A DNA stretch of 64,000 nt from Fen-330 sp050008465. GTDB lineage: Bacteria > Acidobacteriota > Terriglobia > Bryobacterales > Bryobacteraceae. Positions 1 to 10,353 of this stretch are shown piece after piece (the stretch's first letter is position 1; every line of letters begins with the position of its first letter). The position numbers were made by a program, and so were the translations under genes. The notes beneath the pieces were generated by a model, which saw nothing but the letters and a program-made list of their open reading frames with translations, ran no database searches and was not told the DNA's origin. The stretch lies in assembly GCA_050008465.1 (NCBI GenBank), contig JBEKMO010000004.1, forward strand, positions 39,644 through 103,643. The letters run 5' to 3'.

Positions 1-112
1 CGATTGTCTTGCCGTCTCCCTTGGCGCCGTAATCGGCGACTCGAAACTCGGCCGCCTGGGCGGTGGCCAGCGTCAGTGCAACCGCGACCACGATCCCTGA
101 TGTTGCTCTCAT
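1..112 (-). CDS. Secreted GH28/pectate-lyase-like protein, N-terminus only (cut by window edge)
   Basis: Reading the minus strand from ATG at 112 gives 37 residues before the window ends. The first 20 form a Sec signal peptide (hydrophobic core VVAVALTLA, likely cleavage after AQA). The mature start reads FRVADYGAKGDGKT, the usual opening of right-handed beta-helix pectinases (GH28 polygalacturonases and pectate lyase 3 proteins). The next gene on the same strand is also GH28, so this is probably a pair acting on pectin. The catalytic part lies outside the window, so the exact activity is unknown. Confidence 0.7.
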   Translation of the reverse strand, partial: MRATSGIVVAVALTLATAQAAEFRVADYGAKGDGKTI

Positions 113-149
113 GGCTCAGGTCCAATTCTAGTCAAAGGGTGCACGGCCT

Positions 150-1541
150 TCACCGAACCAGAATCGCCTCGTCCCGCTCGGGGTGCGCCGCTTCGCCGGT
201 GAATTGCGTTAGCGCCAGGCCGGTCACCTGTTCCGCCTCCAGCGCGTGCGTGAAATAGTCCGGCCGGTTCGCGCCCCACGCCACGCTGCAATGCTTCAGC
301 ACCACGTTGTCCGCGTGGCGGATGCTGAATCCCGGATTGCCGTGCGGCTCTACACCCGAGTGCGCCGTGGTCGGCCGGTTGTCGAACAAACCGCCGCGGT
401 ACCTGGTCCACCGATCCAGCGTCACCGCCACGTTCTCCAGCCGGACGTCGCGAATCCGGCTCTGGGGAGTCCCACTCACGCGCACGCTGTTCTCCGCCCG
501 GCCGCTGACGTTGCGGATGCGCACGTCGTGGATCTTGCCCACCTTGGTCTCGGGCGTGCGCGGGATCGCCGTCAGCGAAACGGCCTCTCCTCTCCCCCAC
601 CACGGATCGGAGTGGTATCGCGAGACGAACTTGATGTCGCGAAAATCGATGTTGCAGACATCGGCCTCGTCCCGGAGCTGGATTGTGAGACCCCGGCTGC
701 TCGAGCGGATCTCGCAGCGCTCGAAGCGGATGTCGTGGATGTCCGAGGTAGTCTCCGTCCCGATCTTCAGCCCGGAGTCCTGCGTCTCGATCACGCAGTC
801 CTTCACCGTGATGTTGGCCGACGGCCCATAGTCCGCGCTCTGCCGCGTGGCCTTCACCACGATCGCATCGTCGCCGCAAACGATGTGGCAGTTGCGGATT
901 TCGACGTCCCGGCAGTGATCGGGATCGATGCCGTCGCAATTCGGCACGTCCAGCAGGTTGCGAATCTTGAGGTTGTCCACCAGGACGCCCTCGCAGCCCA
1001 CCATGTGCAGCCCCCACTCGGGCGCCTCGCTGAAACTGATGTCGCGGATCTCGAGGCCCTTGCAGGCGGCCAGGACGAAAATCTTGGGCCGGAATGCCGC
1101 TGGCAGCCACCATTCGTTCTCTTTGTCGAAGCCGGTCATGAACTCCCGCGCCCGGCCGTTGATCTTGCCGGTTCCCGAGATGCGCAGGCCGTGGGCTTCG
1201 CGCGCTGTGATCACGGCGCCGCCGGTGTAGTGTTCCTGGCGGGTGCTGACCACCAACTCCGCGTCATCCGCCAGGTGGAAATCGATGCCGCCCTTCAGCT
1301 CGAGCGTGCCAGTCAGGTACTTGCGGCCGCCTCGCAGCAGCACCTGCGCGCCCCCGCCCGCCGCCGCGGCTTCGTTGACCGCGCGCTGGATGGCGGCCGT
1401 GTCCAGGGCCACTCCATCACCCACAGCGCCGTAATCGCGGACGTCGAAAACCCGCGCCGGACGCGCCGAAAGCACGGCTCGGAGGCCCACCGCGCCCGCG
1501 CCCAAACGCAACGCCTGGCGCCGGCTGAAATCCGTTCCCAT
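150..1541 (-). CDS. GH28 family polygalacturonase-like glycoside hydrolase, Tat-exported
   Basis: 463 residues from ATG 1541, chosen because an AAGGAG ribosome site lies just upstream and because the protein then opens with a twin-arginine signal (SRRQAL near residue 6, followed by a hydrophobic stretch). The mature part begins with FDVRDYGAVGDG, the pectinase-type beta-helix entry. GH28 active-site motifs are visible: NCDGIDPD (201-208, usual NTD) and GDDAI (223-227). The later GHG and RIK motifs are not obvious; SGLKIGTE (256-263) sits where they are expected. The family hydrolyses alpha-1,4-galacturonan or related pectin glycans outside the cytoplasm. Substrate is not fixed by sequence; a rhamnogalacturonan or exo-acting enzyme is possible. 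Confidence 0.85.
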   Translation of the reverse strand: MGTDFSRRQALRLGAGAVGLRAVLSARPARVFDVRDYGAVGDGVALDTAAIQRAVNEAAAAGGGAQVLLRGGRKYLTGTLELKGGIDFHLADDAELVVSTRQEHYTGGAVITAREAHGLRISGTGKINGRAREFMTGFDKENEWWLPAAFRPKIFVLAACKGLEIRDISFSEAPEWGLHMVGCEGVLVDNLKIRNLLDVPNCDGIDPDHCRDVEIRNCHIVCGDDAIVVKATRQSADYGPSANITVKDCVIETQDSGLKIGTETTSDIHDIRFERCEIRSSSRGLTIQLRDEADVCNIDFRDIKFVSRYHSDPWWGRGEAVSLTAIPRTPETKVGKIHDVRIRNVSGRAENSVRVSGTPQSRIRDVRLENVAVTLDRWTRYRGGLFDNRPTTAHSGVEPHGNPGFSIRHADNVVLKHCSVAWGANRPDYFTHALEAEQVTGLALTQFTGEAAHPERDEAILVR

Positions 1542-1570
1542 ATTCCGCTCCTTCTTGGATGGCTTGCTGT

Positions 1571-1660
1571 GGCGCACGCACTCGTGCGTGCCGCGTCGAG
1601 ACTCATCTCGACGCCAGGGTGCCGGCACGAGTGCCGGCACGGCAGGCTGAAGCCCACGCC
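1571..1660. repeat. Intergenic triple-hairpin repeat, copy 1
   Basis: Three hairpins follow each other with almost no spacing: GCACGCA/TGCGTGC (1574-1580 with 1585-1591), GCGTCGAGA/TCTCGACGC (1593-1601 with 1606-1614) and GTGCCGGCAC/GTGCCGGCAC (1619-1628 with 1631-1640). They are followed by GGCAGGCTGAAGCCCACGCC. The same architecture and the same GGCAGGCTG tail occur at 58787-58876, so this is a dispersed REP/MITE-like element and not a gene-specific terminator. It lies between the GH28 start and the end of the threonine aldolase gene. Confidence 0.7.
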
Positions 1661-1700
1661 ACGGGTACCTACAGGCCGCATTACACTCATTGCGCACGCT

Positions 1701-2798
1701 TCAGGCGTTCGCGGCGGCGCCGGCGGCCACTTCGGCCAGCGCCGTCAGCGCGCGCGCGCAGTCCTCGCGGCTCGCGTCGAGGTGCGTCACCAGCCGCATG
1801 CGCGTGCCGCCAATCCCGTTGATCAGCACGCCGCGGGATTTCAGCCGGGCGCTGAACTCGGCCGTCTTCAGTCCCGTGCCGCCGATGTCGAAGATCACGA
1901 TGTTGGTCTGGACCTCGTGCGGTACCGTAATGCCCGCCATCTGCGACAGGGCGCCGGCGAGGAACTGCGCGTTCTCGTGGTCCTGTCCCAGCCGCGCCGG
2001 CATTTCCTCAAGCGCGATGAGGCCGGCCGCCGCCAGCACGCCCACCTGCCGCATGCCGCCGCCCAGCCGCTTGCGGAATAGCCGCCCGCGAGCCATGGCC
2101 TCGGCCGTACCCACCAGCAGCGAACCCACCGGAGCCCCCAATCCCTTCGACAGGCAGAACATCACCGTGTCGCACCGGGCCGTGATCTCGGCCACCGGCC
2201 GGCATAAGAAGGTGGCCGCGTTGAACACCCGCGCCCCGTCCAGATGCACCTTCAAGCCCAACTGGTGCGCGCCGTCGCAAATCTCGTTGAGCACTTCCGC
2301 CGGGTACACCGAACCGCCCGCCATGTTGTGCGTGTTCTCGATCTCGACCAGGCCCGTCGGCGCAAAGTGCGGGTGCAGCGGCCGCACCTCCCGGCGGATC
2401 GCGTCCCAGGCGAGGATGCCGTCCTCGGCGTGAATCGGCCGCGCCACGCAGCCCGAAAACCACGCCATCATCGAGAGCTCGTAGTTGAACACATGGGAGC
2501 GCGCCTCGCAGATCACCTCCTGCCCGTGCTGGGTGTGCAGCTTCACCGCGATGGTGTTTCCCATCGTGCCGGTGGGCACGAAGAGGCCCGCCTCTTTGCC
2601 GAAAATCGTGGCTGCGCGCTGCTCCAGCCGGTTGACGGTCGGGTCTTCCCCGTATACGTCGTCGCCGACCTCGGCCTCCGCCATCGCTCGCCGCATGGCG
2701 GGGGTCGGTTTGGTCACGGTATCGCTGCGCAGATCGACGATGTGCATCTCGCTGGGGTCCGCGCCCCCCAGTCCGTGCGGTGCGAATCGTGCTTTCAT
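1701..2798 (-). CDS. ltaE: Low-specificity L-threonine aldolase
   Basis: PLP enzyme of the beta-eliminating lyase fold that splits L-threonine or allo-threonine into glycine and acetaldehyde in the cytoplasm. The opening VDLRSDTVTKPT, the GDDVYGEDP stretch, HLDGAR (185-190) and the cofactor lysine in SKGLGAPVGS (K218) are all present, and 365 residues is normal with a short extra N-terminus. The start at 2798 overlaps the upstream hemW stop as ATGA, suggesting translational coupling. An internal ATG at 2747 (MHIVDLRSD) gives the family's usual N-terminus and is the main alternative start. Confidence 0.9.
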   Translation of the reverse strand: MKARFAPHGLGGADPSEMHIVDLRSDTVTKPTPAMRRAMAEAEVGDDVYGEDPTVNRLEQRAATIFGKEAGLFVPTGTMGNTIAVKLHTQHGQEVICEARSHVFNYELSMMAWFSGCVARPIHAEDGILAWDAIRREVRPLHPHFAPTGLVEIENTHNMAGGSVYPAEVLNEICDGAHQLGLKVHLDGARVFNAATFLCRPVAEITARCDTVMFCLSKGLGAPVGSLLVGTAEAMARGRLFRKRLGGGMRQVGVLAAAGLIALEEMPARLGQDHENAQFLAGALSQMAGITVPHEVQTNIVIFDIGGTGLKTAEFSARLKSRGVLINGIGGTRMRLVTHLDASREDCARALTALAEVAAGAAANA

Positions 2799-3880
2799 AG
2801 GATGAATTCCCGAAACACTTCATTGGACAACAAAACGCCGCGCCGTGTGAGGCGCAAGGTTCCGTCGGCGGCTTCGAGCAGGCCCGCCTCGAGGAATCGG
2901 CGGATCGGCGCCTCGAATCGGAGCCACTCCTCGGGCGCCGGCCGGATGCCCGCGCGCAGGCGCAGGCCGAGGAAGAACCGCTCCTCCTCCGGGCGCGCCG
3001 CCGTCTCTTCGACACAGGGCGTGTCGCCCCGCGCGAGGTACTCCTCCGGCGATTCCGCGTTCCGCCGCCGCATCGCGCCGTCGAAGGAGTGCGCGTCGGC
3101 GCCAAACCCCACATAAGGCAGCAAGCGCCAGTACTTCAGGTTGTGCAGCGACTCGCAGCTTGGCCGGGCGAAGTTCGAGATCTCGTACCGCGGGATCCCC
3201 ATGACCCCGAGCCGGTCCACGGCGCTCTCGTACAGTTCGACCATCGCTTCTTCGGAAGGGACGCGGTTCGCGCCGTAGCGCGCGCCGCCTTTCAGGATCT
3301 CGCTGCCGAGGCGGCTGTCCTGGTCCGCCTCCAGCATGTAGACGGAAACGTGCGGCGCCGCCAGTCGCTCCACCCAGTCCAGCGATTCCTGCCAGCTCTC
3401 CGCCGTCTGGCCCGGCAGCCCGGCGATGAGGTCGACGTTGAAGTTCGCGATGCCCGCTTCGCGGAGCAGTTTCACCTCCTCCGCGACGATCTCCGCCGTG
3501 TGCCTGCGGCCCGTGCCGGCGATCTCCGCCCGCACGAACGACTGCACACCGAGGCTCACGCGATTGAGGCCGGCCTCCCGCCACGCGCGCGCTTTCTCCG
3601 GCGTCACGCTGCCGGGCGCGGCCTCGATGGTGGCTTCCTTCCAGGGCCGGCCGGGGACCAGCGCCAGCAACTTCGCCAGGCTTTCCTCGAGGATGCGGCT
3701 CGGGGTGCCCCCGCCCAGGTAGACGGTCTCCGGCCGCCAGCTCCATTCGAAACGCGAGATCTCCGCCCGCAGCGCGTCCAGGTACTGCCGCTCCAGTTCG
3801 CGCGCGAACACGCCCGAGGCAAAGTTGCAGAAGGTGCACTTCTGCGCGCAGAACGGATAGGAAAGGTAAACGCCCGCCAA
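2795..3880 (-). CDS. hemW: HemW-like radical SAM protein (heme chaperone family)
   Basis: 361 residues. The radical SAM cluster motif is CX3CX2C at C11, C15 and C18 followed by N-F, as in HemW (formerly HemN-like) proteins; GGGTP at 55-59 is the SAM-binding motif. The C-terminal HemN-type domain (YLARGDTP region and the terminal LRLTRRGVLLSNEVFREFIL-like helix) is complete. HemW proteins bind heme and act as heme chaperones; true coproporphyrinogen oxidase HemN has one more conserved cysteine motif that is not seen here. It is divergent from bshC with only about 30 bases between the starts and is coupled to ltaE downstream. Confidence 0.88.
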   Translation of the reverse strand: MAGVYLSYPFCAQKCTFCNFASGVFARELERQYLDALRAEISRFEWSWRPETVYLGGGTPSRILEESLAKLLALVPGRPWKEATIEAAPGSVTPEKARAWREAGLNRVSLGVQSFVRAEIAGTGRRHTAEIVAEEVKLLREAGIANFNVDLIAGLPGQTAESWQESLDWVERLAAPHVSVYMLEADQDSRLGSEILKGGARYGANRVPSEEAMVELYESAVDRLGVMGIPRYEISNFARPSCESLHNLKYWRLLPYVGFGADAHSFDGAMRRRNAESPEEYLARGDTPCVEETAARPEEERFFLGLRLRAGIRPAPEEWLRFEAPIRRFLEAGLLEAADGTLRLTRRGVLLSNEVFREFIL

Positions 3881-3911
3881 GTTCCATTCTCCTCTGTTAC
3901 GCTGGGGACTG

Positions 3912-5459
3912 GTGATGGAACCCGCCTGCGTCCGTCAGGACGAATTGCCCCAAACGTCCAAGTTGTTCGCGGATTTTCTCTATCACTTCGAGCGGGTGGC
4001 TGCATTCTACGCCTGGTCGCCACACGATCCTGCCTCCTACGCCGCGGCGGCCGCGCGCATCGAATACCCCCTCGAGCGGCGCGCCGCGCTGGTGGCGGCC
4101 CTGCGGGAGCAGAACGGACAAAGCCCGGAGCTGGATGTGCTGGCGCAGCCGGGCGCTGTTGCGGTCGTGACGGGCCAACAGGTCGGGCTGTTCTCCGGTC
4201 CCTGCTACGCGATCTACAAGGCGCTCACCGCCGTCCAACTCGCCCGCCGGCTCACGAACGCCGGCATCCTCGCGGTTCCTATTTTCTGGTTGGCGACCGA
4301 GGACCACGATTTCGTCGAGGTCAATCACTGCTGGGTCTTCGACGCGGCCCACCGCCCCCTCCGCCTCGAGATTCCAGGGACGAATCCCGAGCGCCGGCCG
4401 GTCGGCGAGATCCTCGCCGCGGACCCGCCCGTCACCGGTCTGCGTCAAGCCTTGCGCGATTTCGCGTTCGGGGAGGAGATCGTCACGGCCGTCGAGGACG
4501 CCTATGCGCCCGGCGCCACCTTCGGTTCCGCATTCGCCTCCCTGCTGCGGCAACTCTTGCCAGGACTTCTCTATCTGAACCCACTCGATCCGGCCTTGCG
4601 CCGGCTGGCGGCGCCGCTGCTCGGGCAAGCGGTCGAGGCGGCGCCGCTACTCGCCGCACGCCTGGCCGAGCGCAGCCGCCAGTTGACCGCTGCCGGCTAC
4701 CACACGCAGGTCCACTTGGAGGAACACACTTCCCTGGTGTTCCTGCTCGAGAACGGCCGGCGGCTCACCCTGGATCGCCGTGACGGCGGGTACTCCGCTC
4801 TGAGCAGTCGCGCCGAGCAACTGTCTCCCAACGCGTTGCTGCGGCCGGTGGTGCAGGACTACATGCTGCCCACGCTCGCTTACGTGGGCGGGCCCGGAGA
4901 AGTCGCCTACCTCGCCCAGACTCAGGTCCTCTACGAGGAGTTGCGGCGCCCCATGCCGGTGGCGGTGCCGCGCCAGAGCGCGACGCTGCTCGATGCGCGG
5001 TCCGGAAAGCTGATGCAGCGCTATGGGCTCGCCCTGCCGGACTTCTTCCAGGGCGAGGAGCGTTTGCGGGAGCGCATCGCGCGGACGCTGGTTCCAGCCG
5101 CGCTGGCCGCAACGATCGAGGACACGAAGTCGAAGTCGGCCCGCGCGCTCGACTTGCTCGACGCCTCGCTCGAGGGATTCGATCCGACGCTTGCAGCAGC
5201 GCTCGCCACGAGCCGCCGCAAGATCGCCTGGCAGCTTTCCAAGATCGAGCGGAAGGTGGCGCGTGAAGCACTGCGCCGCGACCAGCGTGCCGCCGGCGAC
5301 GCCGCCTGGCTTAGCAGCCTCGTTTTCCCAGAGAAGCACTTGCAGGAGCGCTTCTACTCCATCCTGCCGTTCCTGGCACGCCACGGCCTCGGCCTGATCG
5401 AGCGCCTTTCCGAGGAATTGACGCCCGACTGCCGCGACCACCGCATCATAGTGCCGTAA
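3912..5459 (+). CDS. bshC: Bacillithiol biosynthesis cysteine-adding enzyme BshC
   Basis: About 515 residues, the full family length. Hallmarks are VTGQQVGLFSGPCYAIYKAL (about 85-105) and PIFWLATEDHDFVEVNHCW (about 123-141), plus the later AYVGGPGEVAYLAQ stretch and the C-terminal coiled coil that ends with a plain KHLQERFYSILPFL-type segment. BshC joins cysteine to GlcN-malate to make bacillithiol, the low-molecular-weight thiol found in Firmicutes and also in Bacteroidota, Deinococcus and Acidobacteriota. The start is GTG 3912 or the adjacent ATG 3915; the ribosome site is weak. bshA and bshB are not in this window. Confidence 0.93.
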   Translation: MMEPACVRQDELPQTSKLFADFLYHFERVAAFYAWSPHDPASYAAAAARIEYPLERRAALVAALREQNGQSPELDVLAQPGAVAVVTGQQVGLFSGPCYAIYKALTAVQLARRLTNAGILAVPIFWLATEDHDFVEVNHCWVFDAAHRPLRLEIPGTNPERRPVGEILAADPPVTGLRQALRDFAFGEEIVTAVEDAYAPGATFGSAFASLLRQLLPGLLYLNPLDPALRRLAAPLLGQAVEAAPLLAARLAERSRQLTAAGYHTQVHLEEHTSLVFLLENGRRLTLDRRDGGYSALSSRAEQLSPNALLRPVVQDYMLPTLAYVGGPGEVAYLAQTQVLYEELRRPMPVAVPRQSATLLDARSGKLMQRYGLALPDFFQGEERLRERIARTLVPAALAATIEDTKSKSARALDLLDASLEGFDPTLAAALATSRRKIAWQLSKIERKVAREALRRDQRAAGDAAWLSSLVFPEKHLQERFYSILPFLARHGLGLIERLSEELTPDCRDHRIIVP

Positions 5460-5525
5460 TGAGCCTCGCAGAACACGGTGGCTGAGTTCCCTGTCCCAAG
5501 GCGCGTTTTTCGGGCCGCGCGCTCC

Positions 5526-7099
5526 CTACTTCTGTAACAGGAAGTTGCCCACGAACATGGCGTCGATGCCGGAGGAGTAGAAACTGCGGACGGCGTCGCG
5601 CGGGGTCGCCACCAGCGGGTCGCCGAAAAGGTTGAAGGAGGTGTTGTAGAGAACCGGCAGGCCAGTGGACTTTCCGGCCGCGTGCAGGAGGCTCCAGTAC
5701 AGGGGATTGTCCTCTTTCGAGACCGTGTGGACGCGGATGAGGTCGCGGACCAGGATCGCGCTGTCGAAAGTGGCGCGGTAGGCGGGGCGAACGCGGCCGA
5801 CCGTGGCCAGGAAACGCGCGTTCGCGCCGGTCTCGAAGTACTCGGAACCGACTTCGGCGGGGACCGAGGCGGCGAACTTGCGAAACGGCTCGCGGTGCTT
5901 GATGTAGATGTTCAGGTTCTCGGTGGAATAGGGGTTGAGCGGGGAAGCCAGAATACTGCGGTTACCGAGGGCGCGGGGGCCGAACTCGGTGCGGCCCTGC
6001 ATCCAGGCGACGATCTTGTGGTCGTCGAGCTCTCGGACGGCGGTGTCGATGAGTTCCTCGGAGGTGAGCAGGTAACGGAAGCGCAGCTTGCAGTTCTCCA
6101 GCACGCGCTTGATTTCCTCGGCGTCGAAGCCCGGGCCGAGGCAGAGGTTGCCCATGCCGGTGCGCGCGGTCTGCTGATAGACGTTGTGCCAGGTGTAGAA
6201 GACAGCGCCCAGCGCGGTGCCCGCGTTGCCGGCGGCGGGCTGCACGAAGACATTCTCCCAATTCGGGGAGGACTCGATGCTCGAGACCAGCAGGGCGTTG
6301 AGCGCGAGACCTCCGGCGAGGCAGAGGTTGCGGCCAGCGCCCGCCATGTCGAGTACGGTTTTCTCGATGGCGCGTTGCAGGCCGGCGGCGACCTCGGGTT
6401 TCACGGCGCCAGGGACGGGCGACTCGTCGGCGAGGCCGAGGCGCTTGTAGAACCTCGCGCTGAAACCGCCGTGGCCGAGGCGCTCCGCGTCGAAGAACGA
6501 GCGGTCGATGCGCGGCCACTCCCCTTCCTTGCCGCCCAGGATCTCCAGGAACAAAGGGGCGAGCGCGTCGGAACCCGCGGCGGAGAGCCACTGGACTTTG
6601 TGGGCGTCGGCGTTGGGGTCGAAACCAAGGAGCGCGGTGACGCGGCCGTAGAGGTCGCCGAGCGAATCCGGGTAGTACTGCTCCTGCTCGAGCGCGAGTT
6701 GGCCCGCGGAGGCGCGCCAGCGCGCGCCGCAGCGGAAGTCGCCGGCGCGGTCGAGGGTGAGGACGGTGGCCTCGGAGAACGGCGATGGATAGAAGGCCGA
6801 AGCGGCGTGCGCGGTGTGGTGGTCGACGAGCACCACGCGGCTGTTGGGGAACTTTGCGCGCAGCGCGAGGTGGAGCGCGGTCTCGGGACCGGAAGCGAAG
6901 GGGCGCACAATCGCGACCGCGTCCACCTGCTCGTGCGTGGCACCGGCCAGGCTCAGGCAGGTGCCAATGGCCTGATCCGGGAACTCGCCGGGGTGGAACT
7001 GCCTCGCCAGCTTCCGCTCTTCGCAGGCGCCGACCAGCACACCGTCCTTCAGAATCGCCGCGGCGGCCTCGCTGAGGATGCCGCCGATGCCCAGGATGA

Positions 7100-7103
<4 letters not shown>
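5526..7103 (-). CDS. Carbamoyltransferase of the NodU/CmcH/TobZ family
   Basis: 525 residues. The N-terminal Kae1/YgjD-like ASKHA domain shows the metal-binding histidines in DHHTAHAASAFYPSPF (H95, H96, H99) and the GG-LALNA nucleotide loop near residue 265; the C-terminal carbamoyltransferase domain contains GRTEFGPRALGNRSILASP (about 367-385). The family transfers carbamoyl from carbamoyl phosphate, through carbamoyl-adenylate, to a hydroxyl on a sugar or secondary metabolite. Its start overlaps the glnS stop as ATGA, so it is co-translated with a tRNA synthetase. No biosynthetic cluster adjoins it, so the acceptor cannot be named. Confidence 0.88.
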
Positions 7104-8789
<1,686 letters not shown>

Positions 8790-8803
<14 letters not shown>

Positions 8804-10256
8804 GACTTACAGCCTCGTTTCTGGATTCGAGGAGGTGAATGGCCCGGTCAATCCGGTTGAGACAGGTTTCCCGGCCAAGCACCTCGAGAGTTTCAAACAG
8901 GGGCGGCGCCGCTTTGCGGCCACACACCGCCACTCGGATGGGCTGAAACATCTGGCCTGCCTTGACACCCAGGCGCTGCGCCTCGGCCCGCAACGCCGCA
9001 TCGAGGGCAGGGTGGGTGAACTCGGCCGCCGCCAGGACCGGGCGGGCCGACCGCAGGACCGATAGGGCCATGGCCGCATCCCCTTTCTGGGGGATCAGCT
9101 CCGAACTGTCATAAGGCGCCAGTTCACCGGCAAAGAAGAAATCGGCCACGGTGGCCACATCGCGCAAGGTCTTGATGCGCTCCCGGATCAAGGGCACAAC
9201 CCGGAGTACCTTGCGTGGCTCGGCCTCGAAACCGGCGGCACGCAGAAAGGGCAATAATCGCCCGGCGAGGTCTTCGGGCGCGAGCGCCATCAAGTGCTGC
9301 GCGTTCAGCCAAACGGCCTTGGGGTCGAACGGGTCGTCCTCGCGGAAGTTGACGATGGCGTTGGAGCGGTTGATGCCCTCGAAGGAGAACGCATCGACCA
9401 GCTCTGGGAGGGACATCCGGTCGCGGTCGTCCTTGGGGGACCAGCCCAGCAGGCAAACGAAGTTGACGAATGCCTGGGGAAGGAAGCCGGCGTCGCGGTA
9501 GGTGGTGACGCTGACCACCGGGCCGTGGCGCCGCTTGGAAAGCTTGGAGCCGTCCGGAGCGATGAGCAAGGGCAGGTGGGCGAACTCGGGGATCGCCGCG
9601 CCAGCCGCTTCGAAGATGAGGACGTGCTTGAAGGTGTTCGTGAGATGGTCCTGCCCGCGGATGATGTGGCTGATTCCGAGGTCGATGTCGTCGGCGCAGG
9701 AAGCCATGTGGTAGGTGGGCAGGCCGTTGCTGCGCAGCAGGGCGAAATCCTCGATGTCGGCCGTGGACTTGGACTGCTCTCCGTAGACGGCGTCGCGGAA
9801 GCGCACGTCGCGCGGGGTGTCGCGGGAAACGCGAAAGCGCAGGACAAACGGCTCGCCAGCGGCGGCGCGGCGGTCGCTGTCCTCGGGGCTCAACTCGCGC
9901 ATGTCTGCATTGAAGAGCCAGGCGCCTTCCTGGCGGGACTTCTCCTCGTCGCCGCCGGCGGGGGTGAAATCGCGGTAGGCCGGGCCCTTCCGGAAGATGG
10001 CTTGGGCGGCCCGGCCATGGAGTTCCAGGCGCTCGGATTGCCGGTACTCCTCGTCCCAGTCCAGATCCAGCCATTTCAGTCCTTCGAAAATGGAAGCTTC
10101 GGACTCGCGAGTGTTGCGGTCCGCGTCGGTGTCGTCGATGCGCAGAATCATCGTGCCGCGATGGTGGCGCGCGTACAGCCAGTTGAAGATAAAGGTGCGC
10201 GCGCTTCCAATGTGCAGGAAGCCAGTGGGAGACGGCGCGAACCGGACTCTGGGCAT
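8790..10256 (-). CDS. gltX: Glutamyl-tRNA synthetase
   Basis: 488 residues, the full bacterial GluRS length. Signatures are HIGS (15-18, in RFAPSPTGFLHIGSAR) and KLSKR (238-242). The bacterial C-terminal all-helical anticodon-binding region is present and ends in RVAVCGRKAAPPLFETLEVLG, typical of the family. With glnS directly downstream, the glutamate and glutamine charging enzymes are made from one message; whether this GluRS is discriminating cannot be read from sequence alone. It is divergent from shc across 97 bases. Confidence 0.95.
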
Positions 10257-10353
10257 GGAGAATACCAGTATAAGCTATCGACTCTTGGCGATAAGCCCGC
10301 GGCAGCAGCGTCCGCGGACAAGCGAGGCGGCCAATGGCTTATCCTAGGAAAAC

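Noticed and set aside
2008..3114. Second minus-strand frame through ltaE and hemW
   Set aside because: Shadow frame rich in arginine and glycine; both real genes carry complete family motifs in their own frames.
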